Below are positions 54,251 through 64,000 of a stretch of 64,000 nucleotides of DNA, in pieces. Below the pieces are notes generated by a model, which searched no databases, was not told the origin of the DNA, and saw nothing but the letters and a program-made list of their open reading frames with translations. The stretch's first letter is position 1. Each line of letters starts with the position of its first letter. A program made the position numbers and the translations under genes. This DNA is from an uncultured Prevotellaceae bacterium (GTDB lineage: Bacteria; Bacteroidota; Bacteroidia; Bacteroidales; Bacteroidaceae), in NCBI GenBank assembly GCA_900318115.1, contig ONJJ01000002.1, positions 62,001-126,000 of the forward strand, given 5' to 3'.

Positions 54251-57200
54251 ATGAAAACAGTAATGACGCGAAGAATGTTCATGGGGCTGCTGTTCGTGCT
54301 GACGGCAACCTTGACCCTGGCGCAGGGTGTGAAACCTCTGCCCTCAATTCATGTCGAAGGAAAGTGGCTGGTGGACAGCCACGGCAACCACGTGGTGCTC
54401 CACGGAGTGATGGACACACCCAGTGCATGGTTCAACAATGGCCGTTGGGGATGGAGCTACGACGACGCCGGGCGCAAGCGCTGCCTGGACTACTTCGAGA
54501 AATTGTTCACCGCCTTCGAGAAGGCCCACTGCACCGTCTTCCGCCTCCACCTGGAACCCGCCTGGACCAACGACGGCAGCATCACCGCCGCAGGATTCAC
54601 GAAGAACGCCGAGGGCAAGACCATCGACCCCTTAGGACATGAGGTCGGCGGCGAGGCCGACATCTCGCACTTCAGCGAGGCACGCCTGAAGACCTACCTG
54701 AAAACCCTCTACTTCCCCCTGATGCAGAAAGCCATGGCCCACGGCCTCTACGTCGTGGTGCGCCCGCCCGGAGTGTGCCCCGGCGAAATACGCGTCGGCG
54801 ACTACTACCAGAAGTACCTGACCACCGTCTGGGACCTCTTCACCCAGAACGACTCCATCCGGCGCTACCCGGGACAGATCAGCATTGAGTTGGCCAACGA
54901 ACCCGTCAGCGTGAAAAACGCTCAGGGGCAGAGCGACGCGAAAGCCCTGCGGGACTTCTTCCAGCCCGTGGTCAACAAGATTCGCGAGAACGGCTTCACG
55001 GGTGTCATCTGGGTGCCCGGTGCCGGCTGGCAGGCTTCCTACGCCGACTACGGCTCGTTCCCCATCGAGGACGTGAACTTCGGATATGCCGTGCACGACT
55101 ACAACGGATGGTACGGCTGCGACGACAAGAACCTCACGGCCGCTGACGTCAAGTCCGCCACGCAGCGCAAGATCAACCAGTTCCACAACCAGGTGCCTGT
55201 CGTGGACACAAACCCCGTGATCATCACCGAGATCGACTGGAGCCCCTTCAAGCCCGGATCTGGACACTACAACGAACACAATGAGTGGGTGGAGTCCAAC
55301 TACGGAACGTGGGCCACGGGACGAACGTCCGTTTGGGGTACCATTACCAAGAACGTCTATGACCACTACGGCAACATCTCCATGACCCTCTCCGGCAGCC
55401 ACTGCCTCATTGACGTGGACACCCTGCTGCAGAAGAACAAGGTGGTGCCCGCCTTCGACGGACTGGAGGAAGCCAGCGGAAAAGCCTGCATGGACTGGTA
55501 CGCCGAATACTACAAAGTCAACTACCCGCACGCCGACTTTGCCAGTGTGCCCGTCAGTGATATGGGGGCCAAATACCAGAACCCCGTCGTGCGCGCCGAC
55601 TTCCCCGACCCCGATGTGATCCGGGTGGGCGACACCTATTATATGGTCAGCACCACCATGCACCACTTCCCCGGAGCCACCATCCTGAAATCCAAGGATA
55701 TGGTCAACTGGGAGTACTGCGCGCAGCCGCTGATCCAGCTGGCCGACACGGACCGCTACAACCTGCTCAACGGTAAAAACGCATACGCGGCAGGTATGTG
55801 GGCATGCTCCATGAAGTACCACGACGGCAAGTTCTACCTCCTCATCAACGGTAACGACACCGGCGGCTGGCTGCTGACGTCCTCCAACCCCGAGGGCACG
55901 TGGCAGAAGAAGAAACTCTCCCGCATCTACTATGACCCCGGTATGCTCTTCGATGGCGACAAGGTCTATATCGCCTGCGGAATAGGAAATATCTATATGT
56001 GCGAGCTCGACAAGAACTTCAACTTCATCCGCGAGCAGAAGGTCATCTCCGACAAGTCCGGACTCGAAGGATGCCACCTCTATAAGCACGGCGACTACTA
56101 TTATATCTACGCCACCTACGGCGGATGGCCCAGCGGACAGGCGGCCTTCCGTTCGAAGGACATCTTCGGCCCCTACGAGGAGAAAATGCTGGTGGAGAAG
56201 ACCATCAACGGAGCCCCGAACACCATCCATCAGGGCGCACTCATAGAGGACACCTCCGGCAAGTGGTGGACCATCATGCAGCAGGACCTCGGCTGCCTGG
56301 GGCGCTTCCCCAACCTGCAACCCGTCAAGTGGACGGACGACTGGCCCATCGTGGGCAACAACGGCATCCCTTATGACTCCTACAACAAGCCCAAGGGCGA
56401 GGGCGATGTCTCCGTCAAGCGTCTGCCCACGACCGACAACTTCCGCGAGTACCCGCTCGGGCAGCAGTGGGAGTGGAACCACAATCCCGACAACGCCGCC
56501 TGGAGTCTCTTCGAGCGCCCCGGATGGCTGCGCATCAAGACCACAAACGTCGTCGATCGCCTCACCCAAGCTCGCAACATGCTGACGCAGCGCATCTTCA
56601 TGAAGAAGGACAAGGCCACCACGGGCAGCGTGCGGCTGGACGTACGGCGCCTGCAGGAAGGCGACCGCGCCGGCATCTGCGTCCTGCAGGACCCCTACGC
56701 CATGATCGGCGTGGAGGTCAAGGGCGGCAAGCACCTGCTCTTCTGGCGTCAGGACACCCTGCGCGTGCACTCGGACTTCACGCCGAAGGAGACCACGCGC
56801 AACCTCGAGATTGACAGCATCGTCTATCTGCGCGCCAGCGTAGATTACAGCACCAGCAATGCCCGTTTCTACTTCTCGCTCGACGGCAAGCGATGGACAT
56901 CGCTGGGCAACGAGACCCGTCTGGGCTTCAGCCTGACGGTCTTCGTCGGAGCCCGCTTCGGCCTCTACTGCTTCTCGACCAAGGCTGCCGGCGGCGTGGC
57001 TGACTTCGACTGGTTCACCACCGAGGACGACTTCGACGAGGCGTCCGTCTATCCGGAATTTAAGTCCACCCTCGACGAGAAGATGTTCACCGTCAAGAAT
57101 ATCGTGCCGGCCAAGCGCATCCTCGAAGCCATGGTCGGTGGATGGTGCTCGCCCGGTATCACGGCCAACTTCCTCGACCGCCACAAAGAGAACGTCACCA

Positions 57201-57872
57201 CCCAGACCAGCTTCGAACCCGAAGTGCCGGGAATCGTCGAATTCCGGGGAGGACAGATGGTTGGCGTAGGCCAGGGTCAGACACGCGTGGCCTGCTCCTA
57301 CACCGACCCCTTCGGCAACCGTGTTGACACCGCCTTCACGGCCAAGTCCAGCTACTTCCCCTTCGACGAGATGTTCATCACCACCGACATCGCCGGTAAG
57401 AACACCTTCACGCCCAGCGCCCGCTATAGTATCTTCAAGTTCAGCGAGGACGGACAGATGGGTTGGGTTTACCCCAACGGCGTGGACCTCAGTGGCTTCC
57501 ACTACCTGGTCATCAAGCTCTATAAGAAGCAGACGGCTGCGGCCCCCATCGAGATCTACACCACTGCCAAGATCTAACTCCAAGTCCAAGCGCGGCAAAC
57601 CGCTGGAGAAGGATAAAGTGCAGATCATCAGCTTCACCGGCAGTGTAGCCAACAAACCACTGTACATCAGTGAGATGTTCCTGAGTAACGACAGCCAATA
57701 CGCACCCACGGGAGTGGCAGACTTCACCGGCGACGAGCCCTTGGGTAAGACTAATGTCTATTCCCTCTCCGGACAACTTGTCAGACGGAACGTAGAACGG
57801 CGACAGGCGCTGGAAGGACTGCCCGCTGGAGTGTACCTCGTGGGAGGACGAAAAATTCTTAAGACCCGATAA
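54251..57872 (+). CDS. GH5-GH43 bifunctional glycoside hydrolase with a frameshift near the end
   Basis: Signal peptide cleaved near LTLAQ. Residues 30-420 are a GH5-like barrel with SIELANEPVS (acid/base) and VIITEIDWSPF (nucleophile). Residues 440-770 are a GH43 propeller: DFPDPDVIRVGDTYYMVSTTMHHFPG (base Asp), YYDPGMLFDGDKVYIACG and LEGCHLYKHGDYYYIYA (acid Glu). A concanavalin-like GH43 C-terminal domain follows to about 950, then a further beta domain. The first frame stops at 57577 (TTAKI). Reading resumes one frame over at once with NSKSKRGKPLEKDKVQIIS and ends in VYSLSGQLVRR...GLPAGVYLVGGRKIL, the sorting-like tail. Dropping the T at 57575 restores one protein of about 1206 residues. 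A real mutation or a sequencing error are both possible. Confidence 0.88.
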
Positions 57873-57875
57873 ACG

Positions 57876-59660
57876 ATGAATCAAAGATACCTCGTGGCAG
57901 CGCTCGTCGCCGCCACTGTAGCCCTCCGGCCATTCCCCCTCCTGGCGCAGGATCAGGAGGAGGAAACCGAGGGACCCACTATGGGGTGGTCCTCCTGGAA
58001 CACCTATGGAGTGAATATCAACGAGAACCTCATCCGCCAGCAGGCCGCCGCCATGGTTTCCAAGGGACTGCGTGCCTGCGGTTACCTCTATATCAATATT
58101 GATGACGGATATTTCGGAGGGCGCGACCCCGAAACGGGACACCTGCTGATCCATCCCACCCGCTTCCCCAACGGGCTGAAGGGGGTGGTGGACTACATCC
58201 ACGCCAGGAAGCTGAAGGCTGGTATCTACTCCGACGCCGGGCGCAACACCTGCGGAAGTATGTTCAGCGGCGACCCCATCGGCAAGGGGGTGGGGCTCTA
58301 CCAGCACGACCAGATGGACGCCGACTTCTTCTTCAAGGAGCTCGGATTCGACTTCATCAAGGTGGATTTCTGCGGTGGCTCTTATTACCACAACGAAGAT
58401 CACCTCGTGCTCGACGAACGCGAGCGCTACACCGCCATCGCAAAAGCCATACGCAACACTGGACGCACCGACGTGCGGATGAACGCCTGTCGGTGGGCTT
58501 ACCCAGGAACGTGGATCAACGACGTCGCCTTCTCCTGGCGCACCACGGGCGACATCAACTGCAGCTGGGAGAGTGTCCGCGGGATTATCAAGGAGAACCT
58601 CTACCTCAGTGCCTACTGCTACGATGGACACTATAATGATATGGACATGTTGGAGGTCGGACGCTCGCTGAGTCAGGAAGAGGACAAGACGCACTTCGGT
58701 ATGTGGTGCATCATGACCTCGCCGCTGCTCATCGGGTGCGATATGAGCAACATCAGGGAAGCCTCGCTCACCTTGCTGAAGAACAAGGAACTCATTGCAC
58801 TCAACCAGGATCCCCTGCACCTGCAGGCCTACGTCTGTCAGCGCACCGACGACTGCTACGTCCTGGTCAAGGATATCGAACAGCGTTGGGGACAGAAACG
58901 CGCCTTTGCCGTCTATAACCCCTCCGACCAGCAACAGAACGTGAAGGTGGATCTCACAGCCATGGAGCTGGGGGGCACCGTCGCGCTGCACGACTGCTTC
59001 AAGAAACGCAACGTGGGCAGTGCCGAGGGCACCTATGAGGTCACCGTGCCAGCCCACGGAACTGCCATCTTCACCGCCACCGCCGAACAGCGTCTGCCCC
59101 GCACGCTCTACGAAGCCGAGACGGCTTTCGTGGGCAACTATCAGGAACTGCAGAACAACCAGGTCTTCCCCAGCGGCACCTACGACGATGGCGCCACCAA
59201 CTGTTCGGGAGGATGCAAGGTCAACTGGCTCGGACGCTCGGCTGACAACGACCTGCAGTGGCGGGATGTCTATTGCCCCCTGGCAGGGAAGTACCGACTC
59301 ACCTTCGCCTACGTCTCGGGCGAGAGTCGCAGTATGCAGCTCTACGTCAACGGAGAGCGCCTGCAGAATCTGACGTCGATGAACTCCGGAGGATGGAACA
59401 AGGTTGCCACCAGGAACGTCACCATGCAGCTGAAGGAGGGCGTGAACGTCGTCCGGCTCTGCAATCCTTCTGCCTGGATGCCAGACCTCGACTACATGAA
59501 GGTCGAACTCGTGGAACCCGATGCCGTGGAGGACATCACTGCCGACAGTCCCTCCGCTGCCCGACGTGAGGCCTATGACATCTCTGGCCGGCGCATAGGC
59601 AATGCCGGCGCAACGGGCATCATGGTCGTCGGTGGTAAGAAAGTGAAAGTAGCACAATGA
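57876..59660 (+). CDS. GH27 alpha-galactosidase
   Basis: A 594-residue exported enzyme (signal ends PLLAQ). The barrel starts MGWSSWNTYG and has INIDDGYF, FIKVDFCGG (nucleophile Asp 164) and YNDMDMLEVG (acid/base Asp 257), the GH27 pattern for removal of terminal alpha-galactose. Residues 320-400 form the beta-sandwich domain. Residues 415-555 are a CBM35-like module (YEAETAFVGN...NLTSMNSGGWNKVATRNVTMQLKEG). The end YDISGRRIGNAGATGIMVVGGKKVKV is the sorting-like tail. It lies 3 bp after the GH5-GH43 gene and overlaps the regulator start by 4 bases. Confidence 0.94.
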   Translation: MNQRYLVAALVAATVALRPFPLLAQDQEEETEGPTMGWSSWNTYGVNINENLIRQQAAAMVSKGLRACGYLYINIDDGYFGGRDPETGHLLIHPTRFPNGLKGVVDYIHARKLKAGIYSDAGRNTCGSMFSGDPIGKGVGLYQHDQMDADFFFKELGFDFIKVDFCGGSYYHNEDHLVLDERERYTAIAKAIRNTGRTDVRMNACRWAYPGTWINDVAFSWRTTGDINCSWESVRGIIKENLYLSAYCYDGHYNDMDMLEVGRSLSQEEDKTHFGMWCIMTSPLLIGCDMSNIREASLTLLKNKELIALNQDPLHLQAYVCQRTDDCYVLVKDIEQRWGQKRAFAVYNPSDQQQNVKVDLTAMELGGTVALHDCFKKRNVGSAEGTYEVTVPAHGTAIFTATAEQRLPRTLYEAETAFVGNYQELQNNQVFPSGTYDDGATNCSGGCKVNWLGRSADNDLQWRDVYCPLAGKYRLTFAYVSGESRSMQLYVNGERLQNLTSMNSGGWNKVATRNVTMQLKEGVNVVRLCNPSAWMPDLDYMKVELVEPDAVEDITADSPSAARREAYDISGRRIGNAGATGIMVVGGKKVKVAQ

Positions 59661-62353
59661 AGAAACTCCTCTCCGCACTCATAGGCCTGTGGTTTGCCGT
59701 CGCAGCCACGGCCCAACAGTCCTTTTTCTATGGCGCCAATTTACTTGGCAGTTCGCTCATCACCACCATCAGCCAGACTCCCGACGGCCTGCTGTGGGTA
59801 GGCACGGAACGTGGCCTCTGCCGCTTCGACGGCTACCGCTTCACCCCCATTGCAGCCCCCGAGAACAGCCTGCTGCAGAGTCCTCCGGACGTCTCGGCAC
59901 TCTACCCCGACAGCGTAGGCCGCCTTTGGGTGGGCACGGCCCGTGGTCTCTTTCTCCATGACCGCGGCACGGACCGCCTGGTGCCCGTCTGCTTCCCCGA
60001 CAGCCTCGAACCCCGTGTGGTGACCGTCCGCTTGCAGCCCGACGGCCTCCTGCTGGCAGGCACCTCGGGCTATGGCTCGTTTATCGTGGATCCCGCGACT
60101 ATGACTGCGCAGCCGCAGACAGGCTACATCCCTGAGGGCAACCAGGCTTTCGTCTCCGGCTGGGAACCCTCGGCCAAACTTCGGGCATTGGCGCCGGAGG
60201 GAATACCCCTCACGTGCTCCGTGCGCGATGCTGCCGGAAATGAATATGTAGGCACTCGCGGCGACGGTATCTACTGGGTGCCCGCCGGGGCCACGACCAT
60301 GCAGCGGTTGGCACTAACCGTGGCCGGGTTCGACCTCAATCGCGCACGGGTGCAGGCGCTGTTCATCGACCGCCAGGGCAACCTCTGGGCTGGCTGTCAG
60401 CAGAAAGGACTGCTGATGGTGCCCCTGCAGCGGCCACCCCTGTTCACCACTTGGAGCTTCCTCGAGCAGCACCACGAGACGGGCACCGGTGTTTCCGCCA
60501 TCGTGCCGGCTGACGAGGGCGCCTCGCAGGTCGCCATCTGGTGTGCCGTGCAGGGCGATGGCATCTATGGATTCTCGTCTGAAGGGCATATCGTTGCCCA
60601 TCCGTCAGCACCTGCCGGAGCCGAGACACTGGCTCGCGACGGCGACGGGAACTACTGGCTGGGAGCCAACTATGGCCTTTGGAGCTACGAACCATCCACA
60701 GGCGCTGCACGCCGTATGGCGTCCTTCACGTCGGAGCGCGTCAATATTATCCGCCAGATGCCCGACGGGCGTCTGGTCGTCTCTGCCTTCGGCGACGGAC
60801 TCTATATTATCAATCGGTCCACGGGGGCGGTGGAGGAGCACCTGACGATGCACGCCACCGACACCCTCGGGCGCGGCCGGTTGTCCAACGATTGGATCTA
60901 CTGCCTCGATATCGACGGCGACGGGCGCATCTGGATGGGTACGTCCTCTGGCGTCTGCTGCTACGACCCGGCCCGCCGTAGTTTCGCCACTCATGGCTGG
61001 CGGGTGCTGGCCCCGGCGGAGCACTGCCGTGCCCTGCACGTGCTGGCTTCGGGCGACGTGCTCGTGGCGCGAGAGCGGGGTCTCTGGCGCTGGTCGCCTC
61101 GCCAGGATTTTCAGGAAGAAGCCGGCACTGAGCCGCTGCACGGGAAGAGCGTCAGCTACATCGCTGAGGATGCCCAAGGCACCCTCTGGCTGAGCACCGA
61201 CGAGGGCGTATGGAGCTGGTCACCGGAGGAACAGAAGCTGGTGGCTTACGTCGGCGTCTTCGGCTTGCGCGAGCGTGAGTTCGTGCAGGGCGCTGGCCTC
61301 CAACTGGCCGATGGGCGCATTCTCTTCGGCACCGCCGACGGTGTCACCCTCTTCAGCCCCGACAGCCTCAGCAACATCCGCACCAGCGATGCACCTGTAC
61401 AACTGACGGCCTTCGTGCTTGGCGGACAAGCTGTCAACACCCTCACTCTCAGCAACGGGCGGGCAGTCATCGACGCCCCCTTGGCAGACGCCCACCGGTT
61501 CAGCCTCAGCTACGTCGATGCAGCTTTCCGTCTGGAGTTCTCACTATTGGATTTCGCCACCGCAGGCGGGGTCTCCTTTGAGTACAGGATGCAGGGCGAC
61601 GACCGCTGGCACCAGACCGCCAAGGGCGAGAACACCATCACCTTCAGTCACCTGCCCCCGGGCACCTATAACCTGGAGGTGCGGGCCCTCTCTGCCGGAA
61701 CCTATACGCCCACCCAGACTTACGTCATCGAGGTGCGTCCTCCTTGGTGGAAGACCACGCTGGCCTACTGGATCTATGCACTGATCTTCGTGGCGGGCAT
61801 TGCAGCCTGTGCCTACGCCTACCAGCGTCACGTCCAGCACCAGGTCAATCGCGAGAAGTTGCATTTCCTCATGAGCGCTATCAACACGCAGGACACGCCG
61901 CTCACGCTCGACGATATGAAACGTGCCATCAGCAGCTTTGTCCAGAGCCGCAAGCACCAGCGCAACCTCTACGGCAACAGCGCCGCCGTGGTGGATCGCC
62001 TCGACACACCCGAGGTGCGCGGCAACGACGAGGCCCTCATGGAACGCATCGTACAGAGCGTCAACCGCCACCTCGGCGACAGCGAGTTCAGCGTGGAGCA
62101 GCTATGCAGCGAGGCTGGCATCAGCCGCGCACATCTGCATCGTAAGATGAAGGAAATGACAGGAATGCCCATCACGGAGTTCATCCGCAATATCCGGCTG
62201 GAGCAGGCTGCGCGCCTGCTGCGCGAGCGCAAGTTGAACATCACTCAGGTGGCCTATACCGTAGGCTTCTCCAACCAGGGCTACTTCTCCACCGTCTTCC
62301 ACAAACACTTTGGCGTCTCGCCGCGCGACTACGTGGAGCAGCAGGGCAAGTGA
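59657..62353 (+). CDS. Kinase-less hybrid-type regulator (propeller, Y_Y_Y, TM, AraC HTH)
   Basis: An 898-residue inner-membrane regulator. After a signal-like N-terminus (AVAATAQQ), residues 25-600 are two-component-regulator beta-propeller repeats (DGLLWVGTERGLCRFDGYRF, GRLWVGTARGLFLHD and others). A Y_Y_Y domain (FEYRMQGDDRWHQ...HLPPGTYNLEVRALSAG) precedes one transmembrane helix near 697-718. The cytoplasmic part goes straight to an AraC/HTH_18 domain (FSVEQLCSEAGISRAHLHRKMKEMTG, LNITQVAYTVGFSNQGYFSTVFHKHFGVSP). Histidine kinase, ATPase and receiver domains of ordinary hybrid two-component systems are absent (usual length about 1300-1400). It probably senses a glycan fragment in the periplasm and activates this cluster. 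Start overlaps the GH27 stop (ATGA). Confidence 0.9.
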   Translation: MKKLLSALIGLWFAVAATAQQSFFYGANLLGSSLITTISQTPDGLLWVGTERGLCRFDGYRFTPIAAPENSLLQSPPDVSALYPDSVGRLWVGTARGLFLHDRGTDRLVPVCFPDSLEPRVVTVRLQPDGLLLAGTSGYGSFIVDPATMTAQPQTGYIPEGNQAFVSGWEPSAKLRALAPEGIPLTCSVRDAAGNEYVGTRGDGIYWVPAGATTMQRLALTVAGFDLNRARVQALFIDRQGNLWAGCQQKGLLMVPLQRPPLFTTWSFLEQHHETGTGVSAIVPADEGASQVAIWCAVQGDGIYGFSSEGHIVAHPSAPAGAETLARDGDGNYWLGANYGLWSYEPSTGAARRMASFTSERVNIIRQMPDGRLVVSAFGDGLYIINRSTGAVEEHLTMHATDTLGRGRLSNDWIYCLDIDGDGRIWMGTSSGVCCYDPARRSFATHGWRVLAPAEHCRALHVLASGDVLVARERGLWRWSPRQDFQEEAGTEPLHGKSVSYIAEDAQGTLWLSTDEGVWSWSPEEQKLVAYVGVFGLREREFVQGAGLQLADGRILFGTADGVTLFSPDSLSNIRTSDAPVQLTAFVLGGQAVNTLTLSNGRAVIDAPLADAHRFSLSYVDAAFRLEFSLLDFATAGGVSFEYRMQGDDRWHQTAKGENTITFSHLPPGTYNLEVRALSAGTYTPTQTYVIEVRPPWWKTTLAYWIYALIFVAGIAACAYAYQRHVQHQVNREKLHFLMSAINTQDTPLTLDDMKRAISSFVQSRKHQRNLYGNSAAVVDRLDTPEVRGNDEALMERIVQSVNRHLGDSEFSVEQLCSEAGISRAHLHRKMKEMTGMPITEFIRNIRLEQAARLLRERKLNITQVAYTVGFSNQGYFSTVFHKHFGVSPRDYVEQQGK

Positions 62354-63333
62354 TTGTCCACCCAGGCTCCCAGTCTTCGCGTCCAGCGGTCCATGAGCAG
62401 CCGGCGCACGGTCTCAATGATGAACGCGGCCACGAGTGTGACTACGACAGCCGCTGCCAGAAATATCCAGATCTGCAGTTCTTCGGTGCGACCTTCGTAG
62501 TAGGGTCGCAGCAGTCGTAGTACAGCCCAGTTCGAGAGGTACAGCGGGAAAGCCAAACTGCCCAGCCAGTTGGCGGCAGTGTTGCTCAGCGGGTGTCGTT
62601 CCGTCCAACAGAGTGCCGCCAGCGCTCCCATGGCCATCAGCACATTGTTGTCCTTGCAGAGCACGATGGTGGCGTTGGGGTGGATGCAACCGGCTACGTA
62701 GCTGCCTGCAAGTGCAACCACGAAACAGCCCGCCAGCACCTTGCCGCAGTTGAAGTACAGCCAGTCAGGGCAGCCGTAGCGATCCACGTATCGGCCCACG
62801 AGATAGGCCGTCAGCAGGTTTGCCAGACCCTTGCCCTCCGCATCGCCTGTCAAGGGGTGTTGCAGCAGGGTGGGGCAGAGGATGAAGCAGCAGATGAGCA
62901 TCCCTAACATCCATTCTACCTCTCGCTGCGAGAGCACAACGAACAGGCGGTTCAGCACCGGTGAGAGGCAGAAGATGATCAGGTAGTACGACAGGAACCA
63001 CCAACGGAGCGACGTCACGGGCGTCAGTGCCCTGTACACTAATTGTGCCGACGGCTCGGCACCCAGAAGCAGGTCTGCGCCTGTGGCGATGAAAGAATAG
63101 AACAGGGTTATCAGCCACAGCGTGAACAACTTGGACCAGCGGAAATGAATACCGAAATAGCCCGAGATGAGCATGAACGTCGTCACACCCATATTGCCGA
63201 TGGCGTTCACCGCCGTCAGTCCCAGTCGGTTCCACTCGTTCGTGGTTCCCAGCAGGCACCCCACGGCGTGCATCGCTACGATGAGTACGATGGCCACGAT
63301 ACGGAGTACTTCATAATTCGACTTACGAGACAT
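62329..63333 (-). CDS. Acyltransferase family 3 membrane protein
   Basis: A 334-residue integral membrane protein with about ten hydrophobic segments. The opening NYEVLRIVAIVLIVAMHAVG has the R...H catalytic arrangement of OatA/NodX-type O-acyltransferases, and FMLISGYFG plus WFLSYYLIIFCLSPVLN are family motifs. These enzymes acetylate or otherwise acylate cell-surface glycans; substrate unknown. Its 3-prime end overlaps the regulator gene on the other strand by 25 bp. Start ATG at 63333 lies after an AT-rich GGATTTACGGATTTACAAAT string. Confidence 0.9.
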   Translation of the reverse strand: MSRKSNYEVLRIVAIVLIVAMHAVGCLLGTTNEWNRLGLTAVNAIGNMGVTTFMLISGYFGIHFRWSKLFTLWLITLFYSFIATGADLLLGAEPSAQLVYRALTPVTSLRWWFLSYYLIIFCLSPVLNRLFVVLSQREVEWMLGMLICCFILCPTLLQHPLTGDAEGKGLANLLTAYLVGRYVDRYGCPDWLYFNCGKVLAGCFVVALAGSYVAGCIHPNATIVLCKDNNVLMAMGALAALCWTERHPLSNTAANWLGSLAFPLYLSNWAVLRLLRPYYEGRTEELQIWIFLAAAVVVTLVAAFIIETVRRLLMDRWTRRLGAWVDNHLPCCST

Positions 63334-63421
63334 AGGGATTTACGGATTTACAAATTGAACCTTGAATCTTGCGCTCGACCTTTGGTCGCTTGATACTTCA
63401 AGCACCCTCACTCCTGCCTCG

Positions 63422-64000
63422 CTACATGAACAAGAAAATGGCAGGCGTCTTGGAGAGGTCGGGCAGTTGTCGGTGCCGCCATTCCGCCACGGTGTGTGTC
63501 CGAATCCATTCTTGCTCGGTCGTGATACCTGCCGCCACGCAGATGCGAGTCTGCGGTCGCAGGGTCTGGCACAGCGTCTCGAAAAGTTTCTGGTTGCGAT
63601 AGGGTGTCTCGATGAACAACTGTGTCTGGTGTTCTTGCTGTGCCCGCAGCTCCAGCACTTTCAGCCGCTTGATGCGTTCGGCGGGATCGATGGGCAGGTA
63701 GCCGTGGAAGGCGAAGCTCTGCCCGTTGAGGCCCGAGGCCATGACCGCCAGAATCATCGACGACGGTCCTACCAACGGCACCACCTGCAGCCCTCGTCGC
63801 TGTGCTATGGCCACGAGGTCAGCTCCCGGGTCGGCCACGGCAGGGCACCCCGCCTCGGAAATCATGCCCATCGGTTCACCCTGCTCCAGCGGACGCAGGT
63901 ACTCGCCGAAGCGAGCAGCATCGGCATGTTTTCCCATCGGATAAAACGTCAGGTCATCGATATTGATGTCGCGGTCCACGCGTTTCAGGAATCGGCGCGC
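63422..64000 (-). CDS. RsmI-like SAM-dependent methyltransferase (N-terminus outside window)
   Basis: The last 193 residues of a tetrapyrrole-methylase-fold protein. SEAGCPAVADPGADLV and VPLVGPSSMILAVMASG are the SAM-binding loops of RsmI (16S rRNA ribose methylation at C1402), and FIETPYRNQKLFETL is also shared. Bacteroidales carry a short RsmI-like paralogue of about 235 residues with FLKRVDRDINIDDLTFYP near residue 45, which fits this sequence best. Whether it acts on rRNA is not certain. The gene continues beyond base 64000. Confidence 0.88.
   Translation of the reverse strand, partial: ARRFLKRVDRDINIDDLTFYPMGKHADAARFGEYLRPLEQGEPMGMISEAGCPAVADPGADLVAIAQRRGLQVVPLVGPSSMILAVMASGLNGQSFAFHGYLPIDPAERIKRLKVLELRAQQEHQTQLFIETPYRNQKLFETLCQTLRPQTRICVAAGITTEQEWIRTHTVAEWRHRQLPDLSKTPAIFLFM

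Noticed and set aside
54632..57727. Antisense open frame of 1031 codons opposite the GH5-GH43 gene
   Set aside because: It mirrors the GC-rich codon pattern of the sense gene, has no recognisable domain, and the sense strand has clear catalytic motifs.
57513..59678. Antisense open frame of 721 codons opposite the GH27 gene
   Set aside because: Shadow frame; the sense protein has complete GH27 catalytic residues.

Overview
The window reads as a chromosomal segment of a GC-rich member of the Bacteroidales, probably a Prevotella relative. Support comes from promoters of the Bacteroidetes type (TAnnTTTG at -7 with TTTG or TTGG about 19 nt upstream), start sites without strong Shine-Dalgarno sequences, a DUF3575/DUF5119/fimbrillin locus, secreted proteins ending in a YDLSGR...GIYI-type tail, and polysaccharide-degradation genes with a transmembrane AraC-type regulator. 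No rRNA, tRNA, CRISPR array or complete insertion sequence was seen.

Layout. 1-3174 (minus): type V pilus-like locus, followed by a 0.7 kb gene-free divergent region. 3869-13293 (plus): delta-1-pyrroline-5-carboxylate dehydrogenase, a zinc-peptidase lipoprotein, Xaa-Pro aminopeptidase, a glycyl radical enzyme of the trans-4-hydroxyproline dehydratase type and its activase. Together these look like a route from proline- or hydroxyproline-containing peptides to proline and glutamate. Two selfish-looking units interrupt it: a REP-associated tyrosine transposase (RAYT) with REP palindromes, and a DUF559 endonuclease gene bracketed by an inverted repeat. 13319-16038 (minus): anaerobic ribonucleotide reductase nrdDG. 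16465-21042 (plus): M48 peptidase, HAD phosphatase and the cobalamin nucleotide-loop genes cobU, cobT, cobS and cobC. 21046-23999 (minus): two secreted proteins and a small peptide gene. 24114-28376 (minus): aromatic amino acid operon pheA, aminotransferase, DAHP synthase/chorismate mutase and tyrA, preceded by a ribosome-mediated attenuator with an 18-residue leader peptide containing eight consecutive aromatic residues. 28509-31182 (minus): GH43 and GHL10 glycoside hydrolases. 31422-44005: glutamate dehydrogenase, OmpA-like porin, a receiver/PPDK fusion, an ATP-grasp-like protein, an AAA ATPase behind a duplicated promoter, and pyruvate:ferredoxin oxidoreductase. 44006-49400: accessory island with a VirE/DUF3987 primase-helicase-like gene, 11-bp iteron-like repeats and a gene carrying 51-bp tandem repeats. 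49406-62353: glycan-utilisation cluster (GH2, frameshifted GH5-GH43, GH27, kinase-less propeller/AraC regulator). 62329-64000 (minus): acyltransferase and a truncated RsmI-like methyltransferase.

The most interesting signals are the aromatic-operon attenuator, which has perfectly matched mutually exclusive hairpins, and the RAYT/REP system, in which a REP pair is inserted in frame inside the transposase gene and REP copies keep an AATA loop while stem bases change in a paired fashion. All functional calls are from reading sequence; no database search was possible.
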